DNA of 64,000 bases from Bog-473 sp963753115 (lineage in GTDB: Bacteria; Actinomycetota; Acidimicrobiia; Acidimicrobiales; RAAP-2), in NCBI GenBank assembly GCA_963753115.1, contig CAVWBB010000024.1, positions 40,322 through 104,321 on the forward strand. The letters run 5' to 3'. Below, piece after piece: positions 1 through 9,930 of this stretch. Positions within the stretch are counted from its first letter, which is position 1. Each line of letters starts with the position of its first letter. The notes beneath the pieces are model-generated. The model ran no database searches and had not been told where the DNA came from. It saw only the letters and a list, made by a program, of their open reading frames with translations. The position numbers and the translations under genes are program-made.

Positions 1-299
1 AGGCTGGAATATTTCAGGCCGACCGCGGCGGAACGCGGGCCGTCGGTCTGCGATGCTGGACGCGCAAATCTCGACCGGCGACTCGCTGCCGGTCGGTGTG
101 GGGCTCCGACCAAAGGTGAACCGGTGTTTCAATACACAACGCTGTCGCGACGGCACAGAGGACTCGTCGCGACGGGACCGCGAAGGGCGAAGTGGGGTCA
201 ACCCCCCCCTGGGCTGGGTAGGCCAACACCCTTGGTTTGCAGCGGCCGTCCTGGCTGAATGTTGCTCCATATGAGGACGACCAGGGGTCCGGTGCCGTC
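1..299. other. left-edge stretch without a gene
   Basis: No reading frame here has a recognisable product. The frame of the following permease is open back to 237, but those 21 residues have no family character, so the stretch is taken as the upstream region of that gene. An ATPase partner, if there is one, would lie to the left of the window. Confidence 0.5.
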
Positions 300-2843
300 A
301 TGAGCCTCATATGGATGAGGATCAGGGCCGAGCTTCGCCATCGCTGGCGAACGCTCACCGCCCTGGCGATCGTGGTCGGCATAGGGGGCGGTGCAAGCAT
401 CGCCGCCCTGGCCGGGGCGCAGCGCACCGACACCGCCGTCCCGCGTTTCGTCGCGTACAGCCTGCCCGACGACGGGGGCTTCTTGTACGGGAGCATCTCC
501 TCGCCGCCCCTCACCCCGGGCCTCCCGTCGAACTCGCTGGCCTTGGCCCCTCCCGAGCAGCGGGTCGTGCACCTTCCCCAGGTAGCGGCCTCATTCCGGT
601 CGCCTTATCTCTTCCTCAGCACTGCCCGAAACGGCGCGAGCGGAATGCCGCTCAACGTGATCGGCGATGTCGACGCCGACCTGTACCACACGGTCGACCG
701 GCCCATGTTGCTGGCCGGCCGGCTGCCGGATCCCCGGCGACCTTTCGAGGTCGCCGTGAACGACCTCGCCGCCGAGGGGGGACACCTGCGAGTGGGCTCG
801 TCGCTCCGGCTGTACGCCTATTCGTACGCTCAGGTCACCGCTGGATCGTTGACCTTCAGAGGATCAGCTCCCGCAGCGCCGGCCGGACCCTCGTTTGAGG
901 TGCACGTGACTGGGATCGTGCGCTTCCCCCAAGACGTCAACGCGGTACTGCCGTTGGTCGACCGCCAAGGCGTGTCATACGAGATTCAGCGGAACCTCTT
1001 AACGACGCCCGCCTTCATGCAACAGCTCGCCAGGGGCCTCGGCGTGCCGGTGCAGCAGATACCCAACGGCAACCTCGTCGCTGTGCGGCTGCACCACGGG
1101 CCCGCCGATTGGAGAGCCTTCGCGCACTCGGTGGCAAAAGCGTCGGGCGGCGCCGTGACGTTTACCTCGCCCGGCAACGTCATGGGCATCCACCGCGCCG
1201 CGGCGAGCGCGCAACGCGGCATCCATTTCGACGTGCTCGCCCTCATCATCTTCGGATTGCTCGTCGCACTCATCACGCTGCTCTTCGTCGGGCAGGCGAT
1301 CGGACGGCTCGCGAGCGGCCATGCGGGCGATTACGCAGTCCTGCGCAGCCTGGGTGCCTCCCGGGGTCAGATCGTCGCCGTCGTCTTGTCGATGGCGGGC
1401 CTGGTAGGGATCGCCGGAGCCGCCCTCGCCGTGGCCGTGGCGTTCGCCGCCTCGCCCCTCATGCCCGTCGGCCTCGCACGTCAAGCGGAGATCCACCCCG
1501 GCTTCGCCGCCAACGCCGCCTACTTCGCCCTCGGGTTCCTCGCGTTTGCGGTGCTCCTCACCGCGGCGGCGCTTGTGCCGGCGCTGCGGGTGAGCCGCCC
1601 GAGCGTGTCCGAACGAGAGCCGCGGCGCGTGCGGACGAGCACCTTGTCGAGCTCGTTGTCGCGCGGCAGGTCCCCGGTCGCCTCGATCGGGGTACGTTTC
1701 GGACTCGAGGCACCTCCCGGACTGGTGGCTTCCACCGCAGGCAGCCTGGCGATCGCCGCGGTGGCCGTGGCCACGGTGGCGGCATCCCTCACCTTCGCTT
1801 CCAGTCTCAACCACCTGGTCGCGAGTCCGCGTGCGCAGGGATGGAACTGGGACGTCCTCGTCGGCAACCCCAACGACGAATCGGATCACGAGCAACAGAC
1901 GGCCTCGTTGCTGGCGCACGACCGCTACGTGCGCGGCTATTCGGCGATCGCCTTGCTGGCGAGCGCGAACCAGGGAACCGCGGTCATCGACGGTCACACC
2001 ATCGGGTTCATGATCGCGCTCGATCCTCTCAAGGGTTCGGTGCACCCGACCCTCGTCGCCGGACATTCTCCGCGGGCGCCCGATCAGATCGTGCTCGGTA
2101 GCACGACGATGGGGCTGCTCCACCGTCACCTCGGGCAGAGCGTGCACGTCCCCACACCGGGCGGACTCCTGACGTTGCACATCGTGGGCGAAATGATCGC
2201 ACCGTCGGTGGGTGACCTCCTCCCCAACGGCCTCGGCGACGGGGCGTGGGTCTACGGGCCGGCGGTGCACCAGCAGCAGCCGCAGTCCAACAACGGCCTG
2301 CCTCCGACCGTGTTCGACCTATTCCTGGTCCGCTACACCCCCGGTGCCCGGCCATCGGTGGCGCTGGCCGATCTCCAGCACAACTTCGGCCATGACGTCC
2401 TGCAACACGTACCGCCGGAGGACGTCATCAACCTCCAGAGCGTCAGCGGCCTACCCTGGCTTCTCGCCGCATTGGTGGTCGTGCTCGGTATCGCCACGGT
2501 GGGCAATTCACTGATCGTCTCCGTTCGTCGACGCCGGCATGACCTCGCCGTCTTCAAGGCGATCGGCTTCCTCCGTCGTCAGGTCTTGGGTGTCGTGGCA
2601 TGGCAAGCGTCGTCCATTGGGGTGGTGGCCTTGCTCGTCGGCATCCCCGTGGGGATCGCCGCAGGACGATGGGCCTGGAGCGCCGTGGCGTCCGGCATGG
2701 GAACCTCCAGCTCGGCCGTCGTCCCGGTGGCGGCCATGATGATGTTGGTCCCGTCCGTCCTGCTCATGATCAATCTCATTGCGGTATTGCCCGGCTCGGC
2801 GGCAGCGCGTGTCTCCCCGGCGCAGGCCATGCGAGCGGAGTGA
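300..2843 (+). CDS. ABC transporter permease with two FtsX modules
   Basis: Large membrane protein of the MacB/FtsX permease family (847 aa). It is expected to pair with an ABC ATPase to export, or mechanically release, a lipid or peptide at the membrane. A first transmembrane helix near residues 15-38 is followed by a long extracytoplasmic domain. A three-helix FtsX module lies around 308-430, with another helix near 475-498, then a second extracytoplasmic domain and a second FtsX module around 718-830. This duplicated layout is typical of about 850-aa actinobacterial permeases. The ATG at 300 is preferred because it begins the usual short basic leader before the first helix. No ATPase gene is adjacent in the window. 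The substrate is unknown. Confidence 0.85.
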   Translation: MSLIWMRIRAELRHRWRTLTALAIVVGIGGGASIAALAGAQRTDTAVPRFVAYSLPDDGGFLYGSISSPPLTPGLPSNSLALAPPEQRVVHLPQVAASFRSPYLFLSTARNGASGMPLNVIGDVDADLYHTVDRPMLLAGRLPDPRRPFEVAVNDLAAEGGHLRVGSSLRLYAYSYAQVTAGSLTFRGSAPAAPAGPSFEVHVTGIVRFPQDVNAVLPLVDRQGVSYEIQRNLLTTPAFMQQLARGLGVPVQQIPNGNLVAVRLHHGPADWRAFAHSVAKASGGAVTFTSPGNVMGIHRAAASAQRGIHFDVLALIIFGLLVALITLLFVGQAIGRLASGHAGDYAVLRSLGASRGQIVAVVLSMAGLVGIAGAALAVAVAFAASPLMPVGLARQAEIHPGFAANAAYFALGFLAFAVLLTAAALVPALRVSRPSVSEREPRRVRTSTLSSSLSRGRSPVASIGVRFGLEAPPGLVASTAGSLAIAAVAVATVAASLTFASSLNHLVASPRAQGWNWDVLVGNPNDESDHEQQTASLLAHDRYVRGYSAIALLASANQGTAVIDGHTIGFMIALDPLKGSVHPTLVAGHSPRAPDQIVLGSTTMGLLHRHLGQSVHVPTPGGLLTLHIVGEMIAPSVGDLLPNGLGDGAWVYGPAVHQQQPQSNNGLPPTVFDLFLVRYTPGARPSVALADLQHNFGHDVLQHVPPEDVINLQSVSGLPWLLAALVVVLGIATVGNSLIVSVRRRRHDLAVFKAIGFLRRQVLGVVAWQASSIGVVALLVGIPVGIAAGRWAWSAVASGMGTSSSAVVPVAAMMMLVPSVLLMINLIAVLPGSAAARVSPAQAMRAE

Positions 2844-2881
2844 CATGAGGACGCGTGCGCCAGGTCGTTCTGGTGGAAGTA

Positions 2882-3240
2882 TCAGCTGTTCTTCCAGTTG
2901 GGCGCTTGCCTCTCGGCAAGACGCGCCGGCCTTCCTTGGCGTCCTCGCTGTTGAAGATTTCGCCCGAGAGCTCCGACTCGATCCGGTAAGCCTCCTTGAT
3001 GTCGGTGACCGACCCCCGCGTGCTGACTCCGTTGTCTTGCGGGCGACGAAGGGGACATTGGCCGTGATGCGGCGCGCGTAGTCGTAGCCCGGTACATCAG
3101 GTCGGCCGAGCGGAACACAGCGTTGAGCAGCCCCATCTCGAGGGCCCGCTGCGCCAGACATGGTCGGCGGACAGCAGGAACTCCACCGCAGCAGGGCCAC
3201 GGGATCTGGCGGGCAGCCGCACGGGATACTCCCTCCAATT
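2882..3240 (-). pseudogene. enoyl-CoA hydratase C-terminal remnant, frameshifted
   Basis: Joined across frames, the minus strand reads like the last third of an enoyl-CoA hydratase. It contains EFLLSADHV, AQRALEMGLLNAVFRSADLM, YARRITANVPFVARKT, TDIKEAYRIESELSGEIFNS, EDAKEGRR and AERQAPNWKNS followed by a stop at 2882-2884. At least three reading-frame changes separate these pieces, so no functional product is possible. The N-terminal oxyanion-hole half is absent. The remnant abuts a truncated universal stress protein at about 3240, so a deletion appears to have fused two unrelated genes. The identity rests on the family's characteristic C-terminus. Confidence 0.75.
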
Positions 3241-3540
3241 GTCCGGGCCGTGACCCGCTGGGGTTCGATGATCGGAGGGCATCTCCGATCACCCCTTCGA
3301 GCTTGACGCGGGCTTGGGCGATCAGCTCATCGGGCCAGGGGCCATGAATCTCGAGCTCGAGAGGTGCGGGGTGTTCGGGAAAGGTCCAGGCCGTCAGTAC
3401 CTCGAGCGTGGCACCGGATCAATTGGCCTGACGGGCCGCCCACTGCAGGGCGCGGATCGGGGCTGTGAGACGTCGACACCGACCACGATTCGCCGGATCG
3501 GCGCGCCGACGCCTGGGTCGAAATTCGCTTCACTTACGCG
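3241..3540 (-). pseudogene. universal stress protein (UspA) N-terminal remnant
   Basis: The minus strand encodes IRRIVVGVDVS, the first beta strand of UspA-fold proteins. After a frame change it reads ALQWAARQAN, then TGA where a Trp is expected, then SGATLEVLTAWTFPEHP and WPDELIAQARVKLEGVIG. This is roughly the first half of a universal stress protein domain; the ATP-binding C-terminal half is missing. The remnant starts within a few bases of the stop of the upstream P-type ATPase, so it was probably once translated together with that pump. It then runs directly into the enoyl-CoA hydratase remnant. Confidence 0.7.
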
Positions 3541-5971
3541 TTCCCTCCTTGCCGTCGGGTTGCAGGATCTGTGGATCACGACCCCGAGCATCGACACTGA
3601 TGCGGCGCCAGAGCGTAAGAGCTCCGATCGCCGTCACGACGACGCCGCCGGTCACAACAATCACCGCGGTCGGGGGAAGGTGGAGGGCGAACACACGGCG
3701 GGACAGCGAAATGCTGAACAGCACGACGAAGGCTGCCGCCATGGACACCACGAGGATGACCCGTGCCGGGTTGAACGGACTCGCGATCAGGACCAAGACC
3801 CACATCGCCATGGCGAACACGGCCAGCAGCGCTGCCGTCCTGGCTTGAGCCGAGGTGGTGTAGGGCCAGGCCCGTGCTACGAGATAGCTGGCGAAGGTTG
3901 CGGCTGCGGTAACGGTTCCGGCCGGGAGGGTAAAGCGCAGCACACGTCGTGTGAAACCTGAAACGGCGCGCGGTGCTCCCGATTCGAAGGCGAGGAAGAA
4001 CCCGGGGACGCCGATGGTCAGCGTGTCCACGATGGTCAGGTGGCGCGGGAAGAAGGGATAGGGCTCTGCCCCAACGACGATGGCAGCAGCCAGGAGGGCG
4101 GCGTACACGGTTTTGGTGATGAAGAGGTTGGCGACCCGCTCGATGTTGGCGATCACTTTTCGGCCCTCCGCGAGGATCCGGGGTACGGCGGAGAACGCGC
4201 TGTCGAGGAGCACCACGCGGGAAACGGATCGGCTCGATTGGCTCCCCGACCCCATCGCGATCCCGAGGTCCGCCTGCTTGAGCGCCTGCACGTCGTTGAC
4301 CCCGTCCCCGACCATCGCCACCACGTGCCCCTGGGACTGGAGGATGTTCACGACCGCGAGCTTCTGCTCCGGTCGGATCCGGCCGAGCAGGTTGGTCGCA
4401 TCGAGCGCTGCCCGCAGGGCCGGTTCGTCGGCGAGCCGGCCGGCGTCCTGCGCGGCGCCCAGCGACGGGATGCCGACGCGATCCGCGACCTGGGCCACCG
4501 TCTCGGGCGCATCACCCGAGAGCACCTTGATCGTCATCCCCTGCTCGAGGAGGTAGCGCACCGTGGCCGCCGCGTCAGTGCGCAGCTGCTCCGCCAGAAC
4601 AATCAGTGCCACAGGTTCGAGAGTGGGCGGCAGTGCGCCTGCGTCGACGGGTACCGGAGCGCGGGCCAGGATCAGGATCCGACGTGCGGATCGCTCGTGC
4701 TCCCTGGCTCGGGCCGCCACGCCGGACTCGTCCTGGGTGAGCACGACCTGGGAGGCCCCGAGAACCCACGATCCATGGTCGACGAAGCTCACCGCGCTCC
4801 ACTTGCGCGAGGACGAGAAGGGCACCAGAGACCGGACCCGCCAGACGGGCGCGTCGCCGGTCCCGAGCGATGCCAAGGTCTCGATCGTCGCGTTGGGTGC
4901 CGGATCGGCCGCGGCGGCGGCCGCCAGAACCTGCTCGACCTCAGGCCGTGACAGGTCCGAGAGGAGCTCGATGTCTGCGAGTTGCAGCCCCGGCTCGGTG
5001 AGCGTCCCGGTCTTGTCGATGCACAGGACGTCGACGCGCGCCAGACCCTCCACCGCGGCCAGCTCCTGGACCAGCACGCGATGGCGCGCCAGCCGGAGCG
5101 CCCCGACCCCGAAGGCCATCGACGTGAGTAGCACCAGTCCCTGGGGCACCATGGCGGCGACCCCGGCGACCGATCCCCTCAGGGCGTCGGCCGATGACTG
5201 GTGGCTCCGGAGAAGCTGGGTGACGAAGAGCGCGATGCCGATCGGGACCATCACCCAGGTCACGAGGCGCAGGATCTCGTTGGTCCCCTGCTGGAGTTCG
5301 GAGCGGATCAGTCTGAACTTCCGGGCCTCAGCCTCCAGCCCCCGCGCATAGGACATCCCCCCCACCCCGGTCGCCCGTATCCTTCCCGAGCCGGCGACCG
5401 CGAATGTTCCCGACAACACCGGTTCGCCGGTGGGCTTGGATACCGCCTCGGCCTCACCGGTGAGGAGGGACTCGTCGACTTCGAGACCCTGCGATGTCAG
5501 CACCGTGCCGTCGACGGCCAGCTGGTCGCCCCGCCGCACTTCGATCACATCGTCCAACACGATCTCTTCGAGCGGAACTTCTAAGACGCGACCAGAGCGC
5601 ACGACGTGGCACTTCGGAGCGGCCAGCACGGCCAGCCGATCGAGCGCCCGCTTCGAGCGGATCTCCTGGAAGACTCCGATCGCGGTGTTGGCCACGAGGA
5701 CGACGCCGAAGAGCGCATCTTGAGGAGGCCCAACCACCACCGCCACGAAGAACAACGACCCCAAGATGGCGTTGAAACGAGTGACCACGTTGGCCCGCAC
5801 GATCTGGCCCACAGTCCGCCCGGTGGTGGGCTGCGCACCGTTGGCCTTGCCAGCACAAACCCTCTTTCTGACCTGCGCCTCGGAGAGTCCGACGGACGCG
5901 TCGAGCAGCGTCTCTGGCTCACCCGATGCGGAGGTTGCAGCCGTAGGCACGATCGCTTCGGGTGAACTCAT
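3530..5971 (-). CDS. CtpE-like cation-translocating P-type ATPase
   Basis: Predicted ion-pumping P-type ATPase of 813 aa. It resembles, from memory, mycobacterial CtpE, a calcium-linked pump. Shared features are the N-terminal VRANVVTRFNAILG stretch, the actuator LTGEA motif, phosphorylation motif DKTGTLTEPG with Asp near residue 319, and the hinge GDGVNDVQALKQADLG near 553-570, followed by about six C-terminal helices. No heavy-metal CPx motif is present. In the helix that carries PEGL in CtpE this protein has VPQGLVLLTS (about 278), so the usual glutamate is a glutamine and ion specificity may differ. The ATG at 5971 gives the family N-terminus; the upstream extension to 6085 looks non-coding. 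It is divergent from the P1B-5 pump and is followed by a decayed UspA gene. Confidence 0.85.
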   Translation of the reverse strand: MSSPEAIVPTAATSASGEPETLLDASVGLSEAQVRKRVCAGKANGAQPTTGRTVGQIVRANVVTRFNAILGSLFFVAVVVGPPQDALFGVVLVANTAIGVFQEIRSKRALDRLAVLAAPKCHVVRSGRVLEVPLEEIVLDDVIEVRRGDQLAVDGTVLTSQGLEVDESLLTGEAEAVSKPTGEPVLSGTFAVAGSGRIRATGVGGMSYARGLEAEARKFRLIRSELQQGTNEILRLVTWVMVPIGIALFVTQLLRSHQSSADALRGSVAGVAAMVPQGLVLLTSMAFGVGALRLARHRVLVQELAAVEGLARVDVLCIDKTGTLTEPGLQLADIELLSDLSRPEVEQVLAAAAAADPAPNATIETLASLGTGDAPVWRVRSLVPFSSSRKWSAVSFVDHGSWVLGASQVVLTQDESGVAARAREHERSARRILILARAPVPVDAGALPPTLEPVALIVLAEQLRTDAAATVRYLLEQGMTIKVLSGDAPETVAQVADRVGIPSLGAAQDAGRLADEPALRAALDATNLLGRIRPEQKLAVVNILQSQGHVVAMVGDGVNDVQALKQADLGIAMGSGSQSSRSVSRVVLLDSAFSAVPRILAEGRKVIANIERVANLFITKTVYAALLAAAIVVGAEPYPFFPRHLTIVDTLTIGVPGFFLAFESGAPRAVSGFTRRVLRFTLPAGTVTAAATFASYLVARAWPYTTSAQARTAALLAVFAMAMWVLVLIASPFNPARVILVVSMAAAFVVLFSISLSRRVFALHLPPTAVIVVTGGVVVTAIGALTLWRRISVDARGRDPQILQPDGKEGTRK

Positions 5972-6162
5972 CAACGCAGGGGCTGGGTGTTGGTCTCCGA
6001 TGGGCGGTGCCTCCTCTCGGCGGAGTACAACGCGGCGCCCTGTTGCCTGTCTCCCATTAGCCCATCTTCCCCTCCCCCCAGCCATGCTCCTAGGGCCAAA
6101 TGACCTGCCGGTGCCTTGGGCAGGACTTTCGACCCTGGCGGCGTCGAGATGCCCGGCTCACC

Positions 6163-8592
6163 ATGACTGAGGTGGTGAGCGCGCAGTCGAACCCGCCGTC
6201 ATGGCTCGGCCGACACTTGGCCGTCATCCTCCTGGACGTCACCGGTGCCTGCCTCGCTGTCGGCGGAGCACTCCACCTGGCCGGTGCCCCTACCGCGGGA
6301 AACGCGGTCTGGGTCGTGTCTGGCGCCATCGGGGCCGCCTACTCGCTCTGGACGATGGTGGACAGCCTCCGCCGAGGACGCGTCGGGGTGGACCTCATCG
6401 CCCTCCTGGCCTCGGTCGGCGCGCTCGCCGTCGGCGAGTATCTCGCCGCCGCCGTGATCAGCGTCATGATGGCCAGCGGACGGGCGCTCGAGGCATGGGC
6501 GGCCGGACGAGCGAACCGGGACCTGCGCCGGCTCCTCGAACGTGCCCCCACTACGGCCCACCGCTACGAGCAAGAGGAGCTCCACACTGTCGGCGCTGAC
6601 AGCGTGGCACCGGGCGACCGCCTCATGGTGCAATCGGGAGAACTGGTACCCACCGACGGCATCCTGCTTACGAGCGCCGTGCTGGACGAATCCGCGCTAA
6701 CGGGAGAAGCACTGCCCGTCACCCGTGAGTCAGGAGATCCCGTGCGCAGCGGTGTAATCAACGCCGGGTCGCCGTTCGACCTGCGCGCAACGGCCCGTGC
6801 GTCAGAGAGCGCGTACGCCGGCATCGTTCGGCTCGTCGCTGAGGCCGAATCCTCGCAGGCTCCGTTCGTCCGCTTGGCCGACCGCTATGCAATTTGGTTC
6901 CTCGTCCTGAGCCTGGTCGTGGCGGCCGGCGCGTGGATCGCCGCTGGACCGGCCCGGGCCGTTGCCGTCCTCGTTGTGGCCACGCCGTGCCCGCTCATCC
7001 TCGCCGCGCCGGTTGCCCTGGTCGGAGGTTTGTCGCACGCGGCGAGGCGTGGAGTCGTTGTCAAGGGCGGCGCGGTCCTCGAGCGCCTGGCGGAGTGCAC
7101 CACATTGCTGATCGATAAGACGGGAACCTTGACGACTGGCCATCCATCGCTCACCACGATTGTGCCGTCGGGCACGTTGGCCACCGACGAGGTGCTTCGC
7201 CTAGCGGCATCCCTGGACCAGGTCTCGCCGCACGTGCTCGCCCATTCGGTGGTCAGCGCGGCGAGAGAACGCGGATGTGAGCTCGAGCTCCCCGAACAGG
7301 TCGAAGAAGTCGCCGGGGCGGGCATTCGAGGGGTCGTGGGCGGCCACGACGTCGTGCTCGGCAAGGCGTCGTGGGTCGATGTCGAGGGGTCCCCGGCCTG
7401 GGCCAAGACCGCTCGTCGGCGTGCCCGCCTCGATGGGTCGTTGACCGTGTTCGTCGGAGTGGACGCTCAACCCGCTGGGGTATTGGTGTTGGACGATCCG
7501 GTGCGCCGCGACGCCCCGAGAACCATCCGATCCCTTCGCCGAAGCGGCATCGATCGGATCGTGATGGTCACCGGAGACCGGCCGGAGGTGGCTGAAGCCA
7601 TAGGTGCTGTCATCGGGGTGGACCAGGTGCTTGCCGAGCGCTCGCCGGCGGACAAGTTGGACGTCGTGAATGCCGAACGACTCCTTGCGCCGACGATGAT
7701 GGTCGGGGACGGCATCAACGATGCCCCGGCCCTCGCGCTGGCCGACGTCGGCGTCGCGATGGCGGCTCAGGGAGCTTCGGCCTCGTCCGAAGCAGCCGAC
7801 ATCGTGCTCACCGCTGACCATTTGGACCGATTGGGCGAGGCTCGATCGGTGGCTGTTCGCAGTCGACGGATTGCCCTCGAGAGCGTTGTTGTCGGCATGG
7901 CGATGTCGCTCGTGGCAATGGGGTTCGCGGCAATCGGCCTGCTTCCCGCAGTCTGGGGAGCGCTGCTTCAGGAGGGGATCGATGTCATCGTGATCCTCAA
8001 TGCCCTGCGGGCGTTACGGCCTCCTCAAGCTGAAATGGGCTTCGCTGAGGAGGAATCGGCCATCGCCAGACGATTCCAATCCGAGCATCTGACCATTCGG
8101 GCGGATCTCGATCGACTTCTTGCAGCCGCCAATGCGATGGGGACGATGCAGTCGGCGGAGGTCATGACGCACGCACGCGAAGTGCACCAGTTTCTCGTCG
8201 AAGAGGTTGCTCCACATGAGGAGGCGGAGCAAGAACTCCTCTACCCTATGCTTGAGCACCTCCTCGGTGGGCGAGAACCGACGGCTCCCATGAGCCGGGC
8301 CCACATCGAGATCCTGCATCAGATCAGGCGCCTGGGCGCGCTCCTGGATGAGATAGGGAACGAAGAACCCGATGTCGAAGACATCGATGAGATTCGCCGG
8401 CTGCTCTATGGCCTGCACGCGATCCTCCGCCTTCACACTCTTCAGGAGGAGGAGAGCTACCTGTCATTCGAGGACAGCTTGGATGCGAACCAGAAGTCAG
8501 ATTCTCCCTCGGTCGACCTGGCGCACGGCGCTAGCGCTCAACCCCTGGGTGCGCTTGGAGGAGACCCCAATGTCTGGGGGAACAATCCTTAG
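6163..8592 (+). CDS. P1B-5-type metal-transporting ATPase with C-terminal hemerythrin domain
   Basis: Transition-metal efflux ATPase, 809 aa, in the inner membrane. It has no N-terminal HMA domain. Visible elements are actuator LTGEALP (~178), membrane motif ATPCPLILAAP with TPC at 274-276, DKTGTLTTGHP with the phosphorylated Asp at 318, and GDGINDAPAL (~515). After the last helices, residues ~635-765 form a hemerythrin-like helical bundle (EHLTIRADL, HQFLVEEVAPHEEAEQELLYP, HIEILHQIRRL, HAILRLHTLQEEESYLSFE) with the His/Glu pattern of a diiron site. TPC plus a C-terminal hemerythrin domain defines subgroup P1B-5, for which Ni or Fe transport has been reported. An O2- or iron-sensing role for the bundle is inference. 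ATG 6163 was chosen as the family-length start. Confidence 0.9.
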   Translation: MTEVVSAQSNPPSWLGRHLAVILLDVTGACLAVGGALHLAGAPTAGNAVWVVSGAIGAAYSLWTMVDSLRRGRVGVDLIALLASVGALAVGEYLAAAVISVMMASGRALEAWAAGRANRDLRRLLERAPTTAHRYEQEELHTVGADSVAPGDRLMVQSGELVPTDGILLTSAVLDESALTGEALPVTRESGDPVRSGVINAGSPFDLRATARASESAYAGIVRLVAEAESSQAPFVRLADRYAIWFLVLSLVVAAGAWIAAGPARAVAVLVVATPCPLILAAPVALVGGLSHAARRGVVVKGGAVLERLAECTTLLIDKTGTLTTGHPSLTTIVPSGTLATDEVLRLAASLDQVSPHVLAHSVVSAARERGCELELPEQVEEVAGAGIRGVVGGHDVVLGKASWVDVEGSPAWAKTARRRARLDGSLTVFVGVDAQPAGVLVLDDPVRRDAPRTIRSLRRSGIDRIVMVTGDRPEVAEAIGAVIGVDQVLAERSPADKLDVVNAERLLAPTMMVGDGINDAPALALADVGVAMAAQGASASSEAADIVLTADHLDRLGEARSVAVRSRRIALESVVVGMAMSLVAMGFAAIGLLPAVWGALLQEGIDVIVILNALRALRPPQAEMGFAEEESAIARRFQSEHLTIRADLDRLLAAANAMGTMQSAEVMTHAREVHQFLVEEVAPHEEAEQELLYPMLEHLLGGREPTAPMSRAHIEILHQIRRLGALLDEIGNEEPDVEDIDEIRRLLYGLHAILRLHTLQEEESYLSFEDSLDANQKSDSPSVDLAHGASAQPLGALGGDPNVWGNNP

Positions 8593-8763
8593 GCCGGCCA
8601 CGTTGCGGCGTCGCATCGTGGTGAGCGAGGTGGTGTTGCTCGCAACGGCTCGCCATAATTGCGGTTGCGTGTTCGGCCCCGCCATCAGGTCTCGAAGCTG
8701 TTCAGCGCTTCAAAGCCTCGGTCGTTTGACGCTCGGGCCCCGAGGAGGAGGGAAGACAGTTCC

Positions 8764-9930
8764 ATGAGCGAATATCCACGGAGGGACGCGCTGAGGCCAG
8801 CTCGACCGATGCCGTTTCCCCGCCTGATCTTCCATAACCTTGCCAACCGGAAGGCCCGCACGATCCTCACGGCTACTGCAGTAGCGATCAGTGTGATGGC
8901 CATTATCACCCTCAGCGTGGTGACTCAGAGTCTGCAGGAATCGGCGGCATCGATTCTCCAGACCGGGAAGGCTGACTTCACCGTGGCGCAAAAGGGTTCT
9001 CCCGACACCCTCGACAGCGTCGTGACAGATACACAGGTCTCCCAGGTCGGCGCCACCCCCGGGGTACAGAGTGCGGTCGGTGCACTTGTCACCACAACCA
9101 ATGTGGATGCCTCACATCCCCAGTTCCTCGAGATTGGAATCTCACCGAGTTCCCTCTCGCCCTTCGGGGTCAAGGTAGTTGCCGGCCGCCCCTTTAGCGC
9201 CACCGCCAGGAATGAGATCATGCTGGGGTGGCAAGCGGCCCAAGACCTTGGCAAGAAGGTCGGTGACTCGTTGACTATTGACCGCACCACCTACCACGTG
9301 GTCGGGATCTATTCGGTTCGCCAAGTCTTCGGGGACACGGCCTCGATGCTCCCCCTGATCTCCATGCAGGCGTCCGAACGCAAGTTGGGGACGGTGACGC
9401 TGATTGCGGTCAAGGTTCGATCGGGAGTCAGTATCGATCGTGTACGTAAGGCGATCGAGGCCGACAATCCCAACCTGGCGACCGTTCGGCTGGCGAGTGA
9501 GTTTGGGCGAGTCGACCGGAACTTCGCGTTCTTGAAGGCAGCTCAGACCGGCGCCACAATCATCGCACTGGTCATCGGGATCATCATCGTGATGAACACC
9601 ATGCTCCTGTCGTTCATTGAGCGCATACGAGAATTCGGCCTTCTGAGGGCAGTGGGGTGGTCCAGACGCCGACTGCTGTCGCTCGTGATCGGCGAGGCTC
9701 TCGGCATCAGTGTCCTCGGGGCAGCGGTTGGCGTGGGCTTCGCCTTCGCCTTGACGTATGCCCTGGCGCGATTCTCCACGCTGAGGGGACTGCTCCAGCC
9801 GGAGTTTTCGGCATCCATCTTCTGGATGGCCCTCTATAGCGCTATTGGCATCGGCCTGATCGCGGCGCTCTACCCGTCAGCAAGAGCGGCACTGATCCGT
9901 CCTGGTATCGCGCTTCGTAAGGAGAACTGA
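8764..9930 (+). CDS. ABC transporter permease, MacB/FtsX family
   Basis: Inner-membrane permease of 389 aa. A first helix follows the basic leader (residues ~28-55, NLANRKARTILTATAVAISV), then comes a periplasmic-type MacB core domain, then the three-helix FtsX module at ~265-385. A clear GAGGAGG ribosome-binding site precedes the ATG at 8764. Its stop codon shares one base with the ATG of the ATPase gene, so the two are translationally coupled and form one exporter. Position behind a metal pump and ahead of a CDF-like transporter suggests an envelope or metal stress unit, but the substrate cannot be read from the sequence. Confidence 0.88.
   Translation: MSEYPRRDALRPARPMPFPRLIFHNLANRKARTILTATAVAISVMAIITLSVVTQSLQESAASILQTGKADFTVAQKGSPDTLDSVVTDTQVSQVGATPGVQSAVGALVTTTNVDASHPQFLEIGISPSSLSPFGVKVVAGRPFSATARNEIMLGWQAAQDLGKKVGDSLTIDRTTYHVVGIYSVRQVFGDTASMLPLISMQASERKLGTVTLIAVKVRSGVSIDRVRKAIEADNPNLATVRLASEFGRVDRNFAFLKAAQTGATIIALVIGIIIVMNTMLLSFIERIREFGLLRAVGWSRRRLLSLVIGEALGISVLGAAVGVGFAFALTYALARFSTLRGLLQPEFSASIFWMALYSAIGIGLIAALYPSARAALIRPGIALRKEN

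Noticed and set aside
999..2270. Long minus-strand open frame (423 codons) opposite the FtsX permease
   Set aside because: Composition is Arg/His/Gly/Asp-rich with no domain; it is the antisense shadow of a well-supported permease in GC-rich DNA.
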